NCBI RefSeq assembly: GCF_002284565.1 | Contig: NZ_NPKI01000015.1 | Span: 815,566-879,565, forward strand | Reading direction: 5' to 3' | DNA from: Mesorhizobium mediterraneum | GTDB lineage: Bacteria > Pseudomonadota > Alphaproteobacteria > Rhizobiales > Rhizobiaceae | Length of the DNA: 64,000 nt | Shown here: positions 34,568 through 43,580 of the stretch, piece by piece | Numbering within the stretch: position 1 is the stretch's first letter | Layout of the letters: the number at the start of each line of letters is the position of its first letter | Notes under the pieces: model-generated | Told to the model about the DNA's origin: nothing | Seen by the model: the letters and a program-made list of their open reading frames with translations, nothing else | Database searches by the model: none | Made by a program: the position numbers and the translations under genes

Positions 34568-36580
34568 TCATTGCCGGCCTTTCCACATCAGCACCATGAA
34601 ATAAGGCCCTCCGACCAGGGCAGCCAGCAGGCCCGCCGGAATCTGCCATGGGAAAATGAGCGTCCGGCCGGCCCAGTCGGCCAAAACAAGGATCATCCCG
34701 CCAACGATCGCGGATGCGAAAAGCGGCGGCAAGGCGCGTTGGAAGCCGAGCATGCGGGCCAGGTGCGGCGCCATCAATCCGACGAAGCTCAGCGGTCCGA
34801 TGACAAGCGTGGCTACTGTCGTCGGCACCGCAATAAGCACCAGGAGGATGACCCGAACGCGAAAAAGGCTAAGCCCGAGCCCGCGCGAGGCGGCTTCTCC
34901 AAGCGGCAGGATTTCCAGCCAGCGGATTGTGAGGGGCACGACGGCCAGCAGAGCAATTGCCGTCACAGCTGCGATTGTGGCATCGGCGGCGGTGGCCCGG
35001 TAGGTGGAGCCGGATAGCCAGCCGATGAGCGTATCGAGCCGAGGATCGCCGCTGGCGAGCAGCACCGCCGAGAATGCCGATGCCATCGTCGCCACGGCGA
35101 CACCGGAAAGCAGCAGCCGATCATTCGCGATGGGTTGCCGGCGGCCGGTCTGCGAAATCATCGCCAGGCTGGCCAGAGCCCCGACGAGACCGGCCGCGAT
35201 CATTGCCGGGCGGCTGACATCAGAAGTCGCGACGAAGAGCAGCAGGATGCCTAGCGAGGCGCCGCCGGAAACACCCAGCACCTCGGGCGCCGCCATCGGA
35301 TTGCCGGTCATCCTCTGCATCAGCGTGCCGGCCACGCCCAGCATCATGCCAGCGGAAACTGCGACGGCGATGCGAGGCGCCCTGAGCGGCAGGAGGTCGG
35401 CAAGTTCGGCGGCCGAGGCCACGTGCCAGCCGGCCGCGCCTCGCCCGACAACAAGCGCGGCGCAGAGAAGAAGCGCCATCGCGAGGAGGCCGGCCAGCAG
35501 ATAGACCCACCCGCTTCGCCTGCGCACGGAAGACAGCATGGCGCCGTCCCGATCCGGGCTGGTGCGCAATTTCGGCAGGAGAAGAAACAGCAGCGGCGCA
35601 CCGAGGAAAGCAGTCGCCACGCCTGCCGGGATTTCGGAGGTGAACGGCACGACCTGCACCAGCCGGTCGGTCAGCCACAACAGCGCGGCGCCCGCTAGGG
35701 GCGCCCAGATCATGCGCTGGCGCAAGGTCCGTGCGCCGGCGAGCCTGACCAGCGCCGGCGCCGCAAGCGCCACGAAGCTGATGACGCCGACGGCTGCGAC
35801 CACCATGCTGCTCAGCGCGACGGCGACAGTCATCCCGGCCAGCCGTGTCACCACGGGTTTCGTGCCGAGGCTTTCCGCACCCTCGTCGCTCAGGTCCAGA
35901 AGCCGTAGCGGCCGGAGCAGAACGAAGGCAGCAATGCCGGCCACCGCGAGCCATGGCGCGAAGCCGAGCACCACGGCGTCGCCGTTCTGGATCAGCGAAC
36001 CGCTCTGCCAGATGAAAAGCTCCTCGGAATATTCGCGATTGGCTGCCATCAGCAGAGCGCTCGCCGAACTGCATGTCAGGCTGACCACCAGGCCGGAAAT
36101 GATGATCGCGACCGGCGAGAAACTCCGGCCCTGAGCCAGCGCCAAAACCGCCAGCGTCGACAGGGCGCCGCCGGCGAGCGCCACCCATTCGCGACCTTGC
36201 TCCAGCATCCACGGCGCGTAGAGCGTGGCGATCGTCAGGGCGACGGTCGCGCCTGCATTGGTACCGATGGTCGTCGGCTCGGCGAGCGGATTGCGCAGCA
36301 CCTGCTGGAGCAGCGTGCCGGTCAGGCCGAGCGCCGCGCCGGCCAGCAGGCTGATCGCCAGACGCGGCAGAAAGGCATCGCGGTAAAGCAGCTGCCGCGG
36401 ATCGGCAAAGTCCGTCGCCCCGAGCGACTGCCACCACATGTCGGCGGGCAACAGGCGCAAAAGCCCGGCTGCGGTGAGATATGCCGCGAGCACCGCCGGC
36501 ACGCCGACGAGGGCGACGAGCATCCAGCCGCCTGCCACGAAACGAGCACGAGGGCCGGCCGTGGACTGCATGACGGTCAT
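34568..36580 (-). CDS. fhuB: Iron-siderophore ABC transporter permease, double-length (FhuB-like)
   Basis: Inner-membrane permease of 670 residues that fuses two FecCD-type halves, the known architecture of FhuB for hydroxamate siderophores. Half 1 shows LLQQVLRNPLAEPTTIGTNAGA and half 2 LMQRMTGNPMAAPEVLGVSGGA, the duplicated NPLA-P-hG-sGA motif. The two halves should form the complete transmembrane channel without a second permease. I start at the ATG at 36580, which overlaps the FhuD stop (ATGA); the open frame upstream to 36805 is antisense-like and discarded. The ATPase partner is encoded on the other side of the receptor gene, on the opposite strand. Confidence 0.9.
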   Translation of the reverse strand: MTVMQSTAGPRARFVAGGWMLVALVGVPAVLAAYLTAAGLLRLLPADMWWQSLGATDFADPRQLLYRDAFLPRLAISLLAGAALGLTGTLLQQVLRNPLAEPTTIGTNAGATVALTIATLYAPWMLEQGREWVALAGGALSTLAVLALAQGRSFSPVAIIISGLVVSLTCSSASALLMAANREYSEELFIWQSGSLIQNGDAVVLGFAPWLAVAGIAAFVLLRPLRLLDLSDEGAESLGTKPVVTRLAGMTVAVALSSMVVAAVGVISFVALAAPALVRLAGARTLRQRMIWAPLAGAALLWLTDRLVQVVPFTSEIPAGVATAFLGAPLLFLLLPKLRTSPDRDGAMLSSVRRRSGWVYLLAGLLAMALLLCAALVVGRGAAGWHVASAAELADLLPLRAPRIAVAVSAGMMLGVAGTLMQRMTGNPMAAPEVLGVSGGASLGILLLFVATSDVSRPAMIAAGLVGALASLAMISQTGRRQPIANDRLLLSGVAVATMASAFSAVLLASGDPRLDTLIGWLSGSTYRATAADATIAAVTAIALLAVVPLTIRWLEILPLGEAASRGLGLSLFRVRVILLVLIAVPTTVATLVIGPLSFVGLMAPHLARMLGFQRALPPLFASAIVGGMILVLADWAGRTLIFPWQIPAGLLAALVGGPYFMVLMWKGRQ

Positions 36581-37458
36581 GCCCGGACCAGCAAATTTGC
36601 AAAACGGGCAGCGGCGGCAAGTCCGCCAAACGGCCATACCGGCGGGATTGTCCTTACGTTGCCGGCTTTGACGCAGGGAAGATTCGCCCAGAGGCTGCTT
36701 TGGTCGATCCTGATCTTCACATGCGGCGGGATCGGATCGAGGGAAATCACGCGAGCCTCGCCGATCGCAACCAGCTCTTCGATGCCCAGCATGGAAAACC
36801 CCCAACCATCGGTCGGCGCCGTCCAGGCATTGGTGAGGCTCAGCCTGTCGAGCACGTCCTGGAACAGACCGCCCTTGCCGTAAACACGGACGTGGCGGTC
36901 GTCGAACATGCTGACCACAGCGAGCGGCTGCTTTGCCCGTCCTGCCAATTGTGCCCTGATCTGGGCGATTGCCGCCGCCGTCTCCTGGATAAGCCGCTGC
37001 GCCTCAGCCTCGCGGCCGAGCTGCGAGCCAAGCTTCAGCGTTTCAATTTCGGCCTGGCGATAAGGCGCTTCGGCACCGTCGTAGAAGGGCACGGTGTGCA
37101 CTGGCGCGATCCGCTTGAACGGAGCTTCGTCGAGCCCGAAGCCATAGGCGCCGGTGATCAGGTCGGGCTTGAGTTCCAGGAGCAGCTCGAGATTGGGCTC
37201 GCCGCGCGAGCCGAGATCGATGCAGCCGGCGGGAAGAGCCGGACCCACGACCCAGTCGCGGTAACCCTTGACGTCGGCGACCGCGACTGGCCCGATGCCG
37301 AGCGAGATGACCATCTCGGCCGAGGTCCATTCGAGGCAGGCGATCCGCGGCGGCGGTGCCGCACGCGCCAGATCGCCGCGCAGACCGAGGCTCGTCGCGG
37401 CCAGGCCGGCAAGGCATCGGCGCCGCGTCAGGGGTGCCAATTGGGTCCGGGCCTGCAC
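36577..37458 (-). CDS. fhuD: Iron-siderophore substrate-binding protein (FhuD-like)
   Basis: Periplasmic binding protein of 293 residues for ferric siderophore. The signal is twin-arginine-like (TRRRCLAGLAATSLGLRGDLARA). The mature part has IACLEWTSAEMVISLGIGPVAVADVKGY and PNLELLLELKPDLITG, the standard start of helical-backbone FhuD/BtuF-type binding proteins. A C-terminal WANLPCVKAGNVRTIPPVWPFGG is also family-like. The stop overlaps the FhuB start and the gene follows the receptor gene by seven bases, giving a receptor-fhuD-fhuB operon. Ferrichrome-like hydroxamates are the usual ligands of this architecture. Confidence 0.88.
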   Translation of the reverse strand: MQARTQLAPLTRRRCLAGLAATSLGLRGDLARAAPPPRIACLEWTSAEMVISLGIGPVAVADVKGYRDWVVGPALPAGCIDLGSRGEPNLELLLELKPDLITGAYGFGLDEAPFKRIAPVHTVPFYDGAEAPYRQAEIETLKLGSQLGREAEAQRLIQETAAAIAQIRAQLAGRAKQPLAVVSMFDDRHVRVYGKGGLFQDVLDRLSLTNAWTAPTDGWGFSMLGIEELVAIGEARVISLDPIPPHVKIRIDQSSLWANLPCVKAGNVRTIPPVWPFGGLAAAARFANLLVRA

Positions 37459-37465
37459 GCGAGGG

Positions 37466-39625
37466 TCACCATGTGTACTTCACCGAGCCCTTGATCCGGC
37501 GCCCCTCGCCATAAAAGCAGCCGAAGCTTTCTGCGAAGCAGGAGGCGACATAGCGCTTGTCGAACAGATTGCTGACATTGAGGTTCAGCTCGGCGCTCTG
37601 CCATTTGTAGTGGAGCGCGGCATCGACGAGCGTGACGGCCGGCACCTTGAACGTATTGGCGTCGTCGCCGTAGGTCGAGCCGACATAGCGGATGCCGGCG
37701 CCGAGCCCGAGGCCCTCCAGCCTGCCGCTGCCGACAGTGTAGTTCGCCCACAGCGAGGCCGCGTGTGTCGGCACGCCGAAAGGCGTGTTGCCCTGGTTGC
37801 TCGTTCCATCCCCGTTGATGCTGGTCGGACTGGTGATCTCGGTGTCGAGATAGGTGTAGGCCGCCCTGAGGTCGAAGCCGGAATCAAGGCTCGCAACGCC
37901 TTCCAGCTCGATGCCGCGCGAGCGGATCTCGCCGGTCTGGAAGATGTCGTCGGGTCGGCCAACGCCGTCATAGCGCACGACATTCTGCCGGGTCAGGTCG
38001 AAGGCCGAAACGGTGACGAAGGAGTTCCAGCCGACCGGCTGATATTTCAGGCCGATTTCGTACTGCTTGCCGGTTTCGGGGACGAGGGGATTGCCGTTGC
38101 TGTCGGGGCCGGACACCGGCTGGAACGATTCGGAATAGCTGACATAAGGGGCAAGGCCGTTGTCGGCGAGATAAAGCAGGCCGGCGCGGCTGGTGAAGGC
38201 GTTGTCCTTCTGGCGGGGATCGAAAGCGCCGGCCAGATTGTCGTAGACTTTCGAGTCCGCCCAGTCCTGGCGTCCGCCGAGCGTCAGCCGCCAGTTGCCC
38301 AGTTTGATCTGGTCCTGCGCATAGAGGCCGACCTGCGATTGAGTCGTGTCGGTGTCTGTATAGGGCGTCATTTCGCCGACCGGGTAGCCATAGACCGGGT
38401 CGAAAATATTGAAATCGTCGCCGATCATATCGTTGCTGGAGGCATCGTCGCGATAGGTGTAGCGCTTGTAGTCGAGGCCAATGAGCAGCGTGTGGGCGAG
38501 CGGCCCGGTATCGAAATCGGCTTGCGCTTGGTTGTCGATGGTCACGCCGCTGAGCCTGGTGCCGCCGGCATCGGCATAGCGGGAATAGTCGCCCTCATCA
38601 TTCAGAAGCCCGCCTCCGAAGACGCCTTCCTCATAGTGCTTCAGATAAACATAGCGGGCATGCTGGCGAACCTGCCATGTCTCGTTGAAGCGGTGATCGA
38701 ACTCGTAACCGATCGACGCCTGGTCATTGTTGTAGGTGTCGAAGTCCGGTTCGCCGACGAACATGCTGTTCGGCAGATATTTCCCGTCCTTACCCGGCCT
38801 GATCGTGCCGTATGCCGGTAGGTACTGCATCGCCCAGCCGGAGCGATCGCGCTGATAATTAGCGAGTATCGTCAGGCTGGTATCGGCATCCGGCTGCCAG
38901 GTCAGCGCCGGGGCGATGAAGATGCGGTCGTCCTTGACGAAATCTGTCTGGGTGTCGCCCATATGGGCGGCGCCGGTGAGGCGGAACAGCAGCGACTTGT
39001 CGGCGTTGACTGCGCCGCTGAAATCGAACTTTCCTTCATAGCGGTTGAAGCTCCCGGCGCCGAGCTCGACCTCGCGGAGGTTCTCCTCGGTCGGGCGTTT
39101 GCTGACGTAATTGATGATGCCGCCAGGACTTGCCTGGCCGTAAAGAACCGACGCCGGCCCGCGCAGGATTTCGTAGCGTTCGGCGCCGTAGGAATCGAGC
39201 GCGGTGAACAGCGTGAAATTGCTTTCTTTGAGCTGCAGCCCGTCCTTGTAGAAGACGCCGCTGGAGTTCGAAATGCCGCGCATCTGCAAGCCGTGGCCAC
39301 GATTGTCGGTGCCGTAGAGATTGCCGCTGGCGCCTGGAGTATAACGCAGCGCGCTGTTCAGGCTGTCCACCGCCTGCGCTTCCATCTGGTCTCTGGTGAC
39401 GACCGATATCGACTGCGGCGTCTCGATCAGCGGGGTGTCGGTCTTGGTGGCGGTGGAGCCCTGGGTGGCGACATAGCCGTCGACCGTTCCAAAGGCGCTT
39501 TCGACGCGTTCCTGGACATTGATCGGGTCGAGAGTGGTGGTCGCCTCCTGCGCGACGGCATGGCCGCCGCCAAGCAGCACAGGCAGCGACATCGCCGCGA
39601 TCAGCAGGTTTCGGCGCGCAGGCAT
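37466..39625 (-). CDS. TonB-dependent siderophore receptor (FhuA/FoxA-like)
   Basis: Outer-membrane beta-barrel receptor of 719 residues. A signal peptide (MPARRNLLIAAMSLPVLLGGGHAVAQ) is followed by TTTLDPINVQE, the TonB box, and then the plug: TPLIETPQSISVVTRDQMEAQAV and LRGPASVLYGQASPGGIINYVSKRP. The C-terminus NVSNLFDKRYVASC with the aromatic end YTW completes the barrel. There is no N-terminal STN signalling domain, so it does not control a sigma factor. The start at 39625 gives the best signal peptide; an ATG at 39664 would add 13 residues. Its promoter region carries RirA-like boxes. Two Cys residues near the end (ASCFAESFGCFYG) recall the Cys pair of FhuA-type barrels. Confidence 0.92.
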   Translation of the reverse strand: MPARRNLLIAAMSLPVLLGGGHAVAQEATTTLDPINVQERVESAFGTVDGYVATQGSTATKTDTPLIETPQSISVVTRDQMEAQAVDSLNSALRYTPGASGNLYGTDNRGHGLQMRGISNSSGVFYKDGLQLKESNFTLFTALDSYGAERYEILRGPASVLYGQASPGGIINYVSKRPTEENLREVELGAGSFNRYEGKFDFSGAVNADKSLLFRLTGAAHMGDTQTDFVKDDRIFIAPALTWQPDADTSLTILANYQRDRSGWAMQYLPAYGTIRPGKDGKYLPNSMFVGEPDFDTYNNDQASIGYEFDHRFNETWQVRQHARYVYLKHYEEGVFGGGLLNDEGDYSRYADAGGTRLSGVTIDNQAQADFDTGPLAHTLLIGLDYKRYTYRDDASSNDMIGDDFNIFDPVYGYPVGEMTPYTDTDTTQSQVGLYAQDQIKLGNWRLTLGGRQDWADSKVYDNLAGAFDPRQKDNAFTSRAGLLYLADNGLAPYVSYSESFQPVSGPDSNGNPLVPETGKQYEIGLKYQPVGWNSFVTVSAFDLTRQNVVRYDGVGRPDDIFQTGEIRSRGIELEGVASLDSGFDLRAAYTYLDTEITSPTSINGDGTSNQGNTPFGVPTHAASLWANYTVGSGRLEGLGLGAGIRYVGSTYGDDANTFKVPAVTLVDAALHYKWQSAELNLNVSNLFDKRYVASCFAESFGCFYGEGRRIKGSVKYTW

Positions 39626-39723
39626 TTCATACCGGATTCTTCCGCGACCAGAACCACTCACCATCTCGGCCAGCCCTACTTTTTCGAATTTCGACGCAGA
39701 TCCGGCGCGTCACGACATTTTGT

Positions 39724-39778
39724 TGACTCAAAAAGTCATCTTCATTGTTGACTAGTAAAGTCATGTTTCATAGTCAAC
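39724..39778. promoter_or_regulatory. Two iron-responsive operator (IRO/RirA) boxes in the divergent siderophore promoter
   Basis: TGA-CTCAAAAAG-TCA (39724-39738) and TGA-CTAGTAAAG-TCA (39749-39763) both match the TGA-N9-TCA consensus described for RirA-controlled genes in Rhizobiales. They start 25 bp apart, roughly two and a half helical turns. In addition GTTGACTA (39747-39754) and TAGTCAAC (39771-39778) form a perfect 8-bp inverted repeat. The boxes lie between the receptor gene and the ATPase/ExbBD/TonB genes, so both units are probably repressed when iron is sufficient. Confidence 0.75.
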
Positions 39779-39856
39779 CGGGCATCGGCGCCGAAAACCG
39801 GATTGCCGAAACCGATTTCGGAAATGCGCGCGCGAAGCCGAAGAGAGGCCAACACC

Positions 39857-40648
39857 GTGGCTGGAACACATGCCCAGACTGCCTTCCATGTCGATGCGGT
39901 GCGCTTTGCTGTCGGCGAGCGGACGCTGCTCGGTCCTGTCACACTCGAGCTGCAACGCTCGCGCGTCTATGGGCTGATCGGGCACAACGGCTCGGGCAAG
40001 TCGACGCTGATCAAGCTCTTGGCGCGCCAGCAGCCGGCAAGCTCGGGCGGCATCACCTTCGCGCAGCGGCCGCTGGTGCAGTGGGGCGCGCGCGAGCTCG
40101 CCCGCGCGCTCGCCTATCTGCCGCAGACGACGCCGGCGGCGACCGGTCTCACCGTGCGCGAATTGGCGACGCTCGGGCGCTATCCCTGGCATGGCGCGCT
40201 CGGCCGCTTCGGGCATGAGGACAGGCGCCATGTCGACGAGGCGCTTGTCCTGACCGACATGGCTGACTTCACCGACCGGCTGGTGGACGAATTGTCCGGC
40301 GGCGAGCGCCAGCGCGCATGGCTGGCCATGCTGGTGGCGCAAAATGCCGGCGTCATGCTGCTCGACGAGCCGATCTCGGCGCTCGACATCGCCCATCAGG
40401 TCGAGGTGCTGGGGCTGGTCAGGGCTCTTAGCCGCAAACGCGATCTGTGCGTCGTCGTGGTGCTGCACGATCCCAATATGGCGGCGCGCTACTGCGACGA
40501 ACTGATCGCGCTGAAGGATGGCAGGCTGCTGACGCGCGGCACGCCGGACCAGATCATGCAGGGCGACGTGCTCAAAGGAATTTTCGGTGTCGAAATGGGT
40601 GTGTTCGCGCACCCCGTCACCGGCCAGCCCATCGGCTATGTGCAATGA
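39857..40648 (+). CDS. fhuC: Iron-siderophore ABC transporter ATPase (FhuC-like)
   Basis: ATPase of about 263 residues powering the FhuB channel. Walker A is GHNGSGKST, the signature is [14 protein letters not shown] and Walker B is [12 protein letters not shown], with [12 protein letters not shown] as the His-switch region. [22 protein letters not shown] is typical of FhuC/FecE. I favour the GTG at 39857, behind AGAGG; an in-frame ATG at 39824 and TTG at 39803 are alternatives. It is followed by exbB, exbD and tonB in the same orientation, and is separated from the other fhu genes by a shared control region. Confidence 0.9.
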   Translation: MAGTHAQTAFHVDAVRFAVGERTLLGPVTLELQRSRVYGLIGHNGSGKSTLIKLLARQQPASSGGITFAQRPLVQWGARELARALAYLPQTTPAATGLTVRELATLGRYPWHGALGRFGHEDRRHVDEALVLTDMADFTDRLVDELSGGERQRAWLAMLVAQNAGVMLLDEPISALDIAHQVEVLGLVRALSRKRDLCVVVVLHDPNMAARYCDELIALKDGRLLTRGTPDQIMQGDVLKGIFGVEMGVFAHPVTGQPIGYVQ

Positions 40649-40661
40649 GGCCACTGTGAGA

Positions 40662-41639
40662 ATGAGGAAGAAGCCCTTGTCCAGACATGGTTTGTTCGCC
40701 GCGTTGGTCGCATCCGTCATCCTGTCGGCCGGCGGCACTGCCGCCCAGGAGCAACCGGGCACGGCCGCCCAGGAGCAACCGGGCGCGGCTCCGGCGATCG
40801 AGGCGCCCGCTCCCGCGCCGCCGGCGGAGGCCGCGCCAAACGCCGTCGTGCCGCAGGTGACGCAGCCCGGCGTGACCACGCCCACCCAGACCACACCCAT
40901 CGAGACTGGTCCTTCGGCGGCGACGTCCCTGACCCTGCCGCATGATCTGTCGCCATGGGGCATGTTCATGGCAGCCGACATCGTCGTGAAAGCGGTGATG
41001 ATCGGGCTGGCATTCGCGTCCTTCGTCACCTGGACGATATGGCTGGCCAAGTCGCTGGAGATCCTTGGCGGCAAGCTGCGCGCACGCCGCGCGGCACAAG
41101 CCATCGGCAATGCCGCCACGCTGAACCAGGCCGGGCGCGCGCTTGGCCACAATGGTGGTCCTGGCGCCCTGCTGGTGCGGGCGGCGGAGGAAGAGGCAGC
41201 GCTTTCGGCCGGCTCGCTCGACCATGTGTCCGGCGACGGGCTGAAGGAACGGGTCACCTCGCGACTGTCGCGCATCGAGGCGGCGGCGGCGCGGCGCATG
41301 TCGCGCGGCACCGGCGTGCTGGCGACGATCGGCTCGACCGCGCCGTTTGTCGGCCTTTTCGGCACCGTCTGGGGCATCATGAACGCCTTCATCGGCATCT
41401 CGCAGGCGCAGACCACCAATCTCGCGGTCGTTGCCCCGGGCATTGCAGAGGCCTTGCTGGCCACCGCGATGGGCCTTGTCGCGGCGATCCCGGCGGTGGT
41501 CATCTACAACGTCTTTGCGCGATCGATAGCCGGCTACAGGCAGATCCTTGCCGATGCGTCGGCGGGGGTCGAACGGCTGGTCAGCCGGGATCTCGATTTC
41601 CGCACGGTCGCGCCGGCAAAGTCGATGGCCGCGGAATGA
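40662..41639 (+). CDS. exbB: ExbB proton-channel subunit of the TonB system
   Basis: Inner-membrane protein of 325 residues that with ExbD converts proton motive force into TonB movement. A signal-like N-terminus ([19 protein letters not shown]) leads into a Pro/Ala-rich periplasmic extension of about 90 residues, then three membrane spans: [43 protein letters not shown] and [21 protein letters not shown]. The last two contain the conserved ExbB/TolQ cores. The long extension is typical of alphaproteobacterial ExbB. Start at ATG 40662, 13 bases after the ATPase stop. The extension includes an 8-residue tandem duplication ([16 protein letters not shown]). Confidence 0.92.
   Translation: MRKKPLSRHGLFAALVASVILSAGGTAAQEQPGTAAQEQPGAAPAIEAPAPAPPAEAAPNAVVPQVTQPGVTTPTQTTPIETGPSAATSLTLPHDLSPWGMFMAADIVVKAVMIGLAFASFVTWTIWLAKSLEILGGKLRARRAAQAIGNAATLNQAGRALGHNGGPGALLVRAAEEEAALSAGSLDHVSGDGLKERVTSRLSRIEAAAARRMSRGTGVLATIGSTAPFVGLFGTVWGIMNAFIGISQAQTTNLAVVAPGIAEALLATAMGLVAAIPAVVIYNVFARSIAGYRQILADASAGVERLVSRDLDFRTVAPAKSMAAE
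40741..40788 (+). repeat. 24-bp in-frame tandem duplication within exbB
   Basis: The units 40741-40764 and 40765-40788 differ by a single base (CCGCCCAGGAGCAACCGGGC followed by ACGG or GCGG). They encode two copies of an eight-residue Ala/Gln/Glu/Pro/Gly unit in the periplasmic linker, so the change adjusts linker length without breaking the frame. The near identity suggests a recent slippage event. Confidence 0.85.
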
Positions 41640-41654
41640 ACACGGAGCGACGCC

Positions 41655-42113
41655 ATGGCGGCTAGAATTCGAGAGAACATCGACGGCGATCTCGAGGAAA
41701 ACCACGAGATCAACGTCACGCCGTTCATCGACGTGATCCTGGTCCTGCTGATCATCTTCATGGTCGCGGCACCGCTGGCGACGGTGGACGTCAATGTCGA
41801 CCTGCCCGGCTCGACCGCGACGCCGGCTCCCCGGCCGGAGACGCCGCTGTTCCTGACGCTAAAAGATGATCTCAGCCTGGCAATCGGCAACGATACCGTG
41901 CCGCGCGAAACTTTCGCCGCCACGCTCGTCGGCAGGACAAAAGGCGACAGGCAGACGCGCATCTTCCTGCGTGCCGACAAGGCGGTCGGCTATGGCGATC
42001 TGATGGAGGTGATGAACCTTTTGCGCGGCGCCGGCTATCTGAAGATCGCGCTGGTCGGCCTCGAGACGCTGCCCGGCGATGCCGCGGCGCCGCAAGACGG
42101 AACGGGCCAATAA
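41655..42113 (+). CDS. exbD: ExbD subunit of the TonB system
   Basis: Protein of 152 residues with a single N-terminal membrane span. HEINVTPFIDVILVLLIIFMVAAPLATVDVNVDLPGS contains the conserved Asp of ExbD/TolR that carries the proton, and a periplasmic domain follows (IFLRADKAVGYGDLMEVMNLLRGAGYLKIALV). The gene is 15 bases after exbB, and its stop overlaps the ATG of tonB (TAATG). It forms the pentamer-dimer motor with ExbB. Confidence 0.93.
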   Translation: MAARIRENIDGDLEENHEINVTPFIDVILVLLIIFMVAAPLATVDVNVDLPGSTATPAPRPETPLFLTLKDDLSLAIGNDTVPRETFAATLVGRTKGDRQTRIFLRADKAVGYGDLMEVMNLLRGAGYLKIALVGLETLPGDAAAPQDGTGQ

Positions 42114-43087
42114 TGTCGCCGGCGGCCGCCCTGCCTATGGCCGATCAGCGCCGCTTCGGCATGCGTGAGATGGCATGGTGGGCGGGCGCGGCTGCGCTGG
42201 TTCTGGTGGCGCATGCCGCTATCGGCTATGCGATGCAGGGCTGGCGGCCGGCCGCGCCCGATGGCGGGCCGCCGCAGGCGCAGCTGATCGAATTGTCGCC
42301 GATGGCGTTCACGCCGGCCATGCCGGCCCCGATACCGGACGAGGTGACGCCCGATCAGCCGGATCCGGCCGAGGAGCCCGAGATAGCCGAAACGGAGCCT
42401 CCGCCCGAACCGCCCGTCGAGCAGGCAGAGCCGGTCGTCGAGCCGTCGGAAACCGCTCCGGCCGATGCAATCGAGCCCACCCCGCCGACCGTGGCGGAAC
42501 GGGTCGACCAGCCGCCGCTCGAGGAGGTCGTGCCTGATATTGCCGAGGCCGTCACGCCGGACGTGGTCATTCCGCTGCCTCAGCCGAAACCGGTCGACAA
42601 ACCCGTCGAGGCCAAGCCAAAGAAGCAGGCGAAGGTGAAGGAGCCGGCTGAGGTCAAGGCGAAGAAACCAGTCAAAGAGGCCAGACAGCGCCCGAAAAAG
42701 GAGAAAGCCGCACCGCCCCGGACAACGGCCAGTGTCGCTGCGAAGCCCGCAACCAGGGCGGCCGCACCGAAATCGGCCAAAGCGGCGGCCTCGAGACGCG
42801 GCGACTCATCCAAGTGGGACTCGCGCCTGGGTGCATGGATCAGGCGGCACACGGATTATCCGAGGGCGGCGAAAGCCCGGCGCGCGGAGGGTAGTCCGCA
42901 AGTCACCTTTACGGTCGACGGATCCGGCCGAGTCCTATCCGCCCGGCTGGCTCGTTCCTCCGGCGATGCCGACCTCGATCGTGCGGCGCTCAGCGCGCTG
43001 CAAGGTGCCAAAGTGCCGACGCCGCCGCCAGAACTCGGCTCGCGGATAAGTCGCACGGCGCCCTTCGTGTTCAACCTGCGCAACTAG
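42113..43087 (+). CDS. tonB: Energy transducer TonB
   Basis: Protein of 324 residues spanning the periplasm. A membrane anchor (MAWWAGAAALVLVAHAAIGYAM) is followed by a Pro/Glu-rich then Lys/Pro-rich spacer of about 160 residues and the C-terminal TonB domain: YPRAAKARRAEGSPQVTFTV, GRVLSARLARSSGDADLDRAAL and VPTPPPEL. The domain docks to TonB boxes such as the one in the receptor encoded at 37466-39625. It is the last gene of the fhuC-exbBD-tonB operon and is followed by a good terminator. Confidence 0.93.
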   Translation: MSPAAALPMADQRRFGMREMAWWAGAAALVLVAHAAIGYAMQGWRPAAPDGGPPQAQLIELSPMAFTPAMPAPIPDEVTPDQPDPAEEPEIAETEPPPEPPVEQAEPVVEPSETAPADAIEPTPPTVAERVDQPPLEEVVPDIAEAVTPDVVIPLPQPKPVDKPVEAKPKKQAKVKEPAEVKAKKPVKEARQRPKKEKAAPPRTTASVAAKPATRAAAPKSAKAAASRRGDSSKWDSRLGAWIRRHTDYPRAAKARRAEGSPQVTFTVDGSGRVLSARLARSSGDADLDRAALSALQGAKVPTPPPELGSRISRTAPFVFNLRN

Positions 43088-43124
43088 GCAGCACGACCGA
43101 GGACCGGTTCTTCCGGATCCAGGT

Positions 43125-43170
43125 CGTCTTTGCCGGATGCGGACCATTGCAGTCCGCAAAGACGATTTTT
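43125..43170 (+). terminator. Rho-independent terminator after tonB
   Basis: A two-tier stem: CGTCTTT (43125-43131) pairs with AAGACG (43159-43164), and inside it TGCGGAC (43138-43144) pairs perfectly with GTCCGCA (43152-43158) around a 7-base loop. The structure is followed by ATTTTT (43165-43170). It cleanly separates the iron operon from the ars operon. Confidence 0.75.
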
Positions 43171-43238
43171 GACTATCAATCGTCATCTCACTGTCATATG
43201 CCGGCCATATACATCCATAATTCCGGATTCTAGGATAC

Positions 43239-43571
43239 ATGGACAAGAACACCGCTCTTCTCGCATTGGCAGCGCTTGGCCAGGACACCAGGCTCGAAGT
43301 GTTTCGCCTGCTGGTCCGGGCGGGCGCAGATGGTGTTCCCGCTGGCGAGATCGCCTCGCGCCTCGGTACGGTGCAAAACACAATGTCGGCGCATCTGAAG
43401 GTTCTCGACCATGCCGGCCTCGTGCGCGCAGAGCGCGACGGCCGGACAATCCGCTACGTCGCCGACATGACCGGCTTTCGCGATCTGCTTGCCTATCTCA
43501 TGGAGGATTGCTGCAACGGTGCGCCGGAGCTCTGCCAGCCGGTCATCCAGGCGGTGACCTGCAACTGTTAG
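43239..43571 (+). CDS. arsR: ArsR family metalloregulator with C-terminal cysteine cluster
   Basis: Repressor of 110 residues. The winged helix is residues about 15-80 (GEIASRLGTVQNTMSAHLKVLDHAGLV). The recognition-helix region lacks the CxC motif of plasmid-type ArsR. Cysteines instead cluster at the C-terminus (Cys91, Cys92, Cys99, Cys108, Cys110 in DCCNGAPELC and VTCNC), comparable to the C-terminal As(III) site of Acidithiobacillus ArsR. AGGA lies just before the ATG. It heads the five-gene ars unit. An ATATG-CCGGC-CATAT dyad at 43196-43210 upstream is a possible operator. Confidence 0.9.
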   Translation: MDKNTALLALAALGQDTRLEVFRLLVRAGADGVPAGEIASRLGTVQNTMSAHLKVLDHAGLVRAERDGRTIRYVADMTGFRDLLAYLMEDCCNGAPELCQPVIQAVTCNC

Positions 43572-43580
43572 AAGGACGCC

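Noticed and set aside
36581..36805. Upstream extension of the FhuB permease
   Set aside because: It overlaps the end of the binding-protein gene and reads as Arg-rich sequence; the ATGA-coupled ATG at 36580 gives a normal FhuB length.
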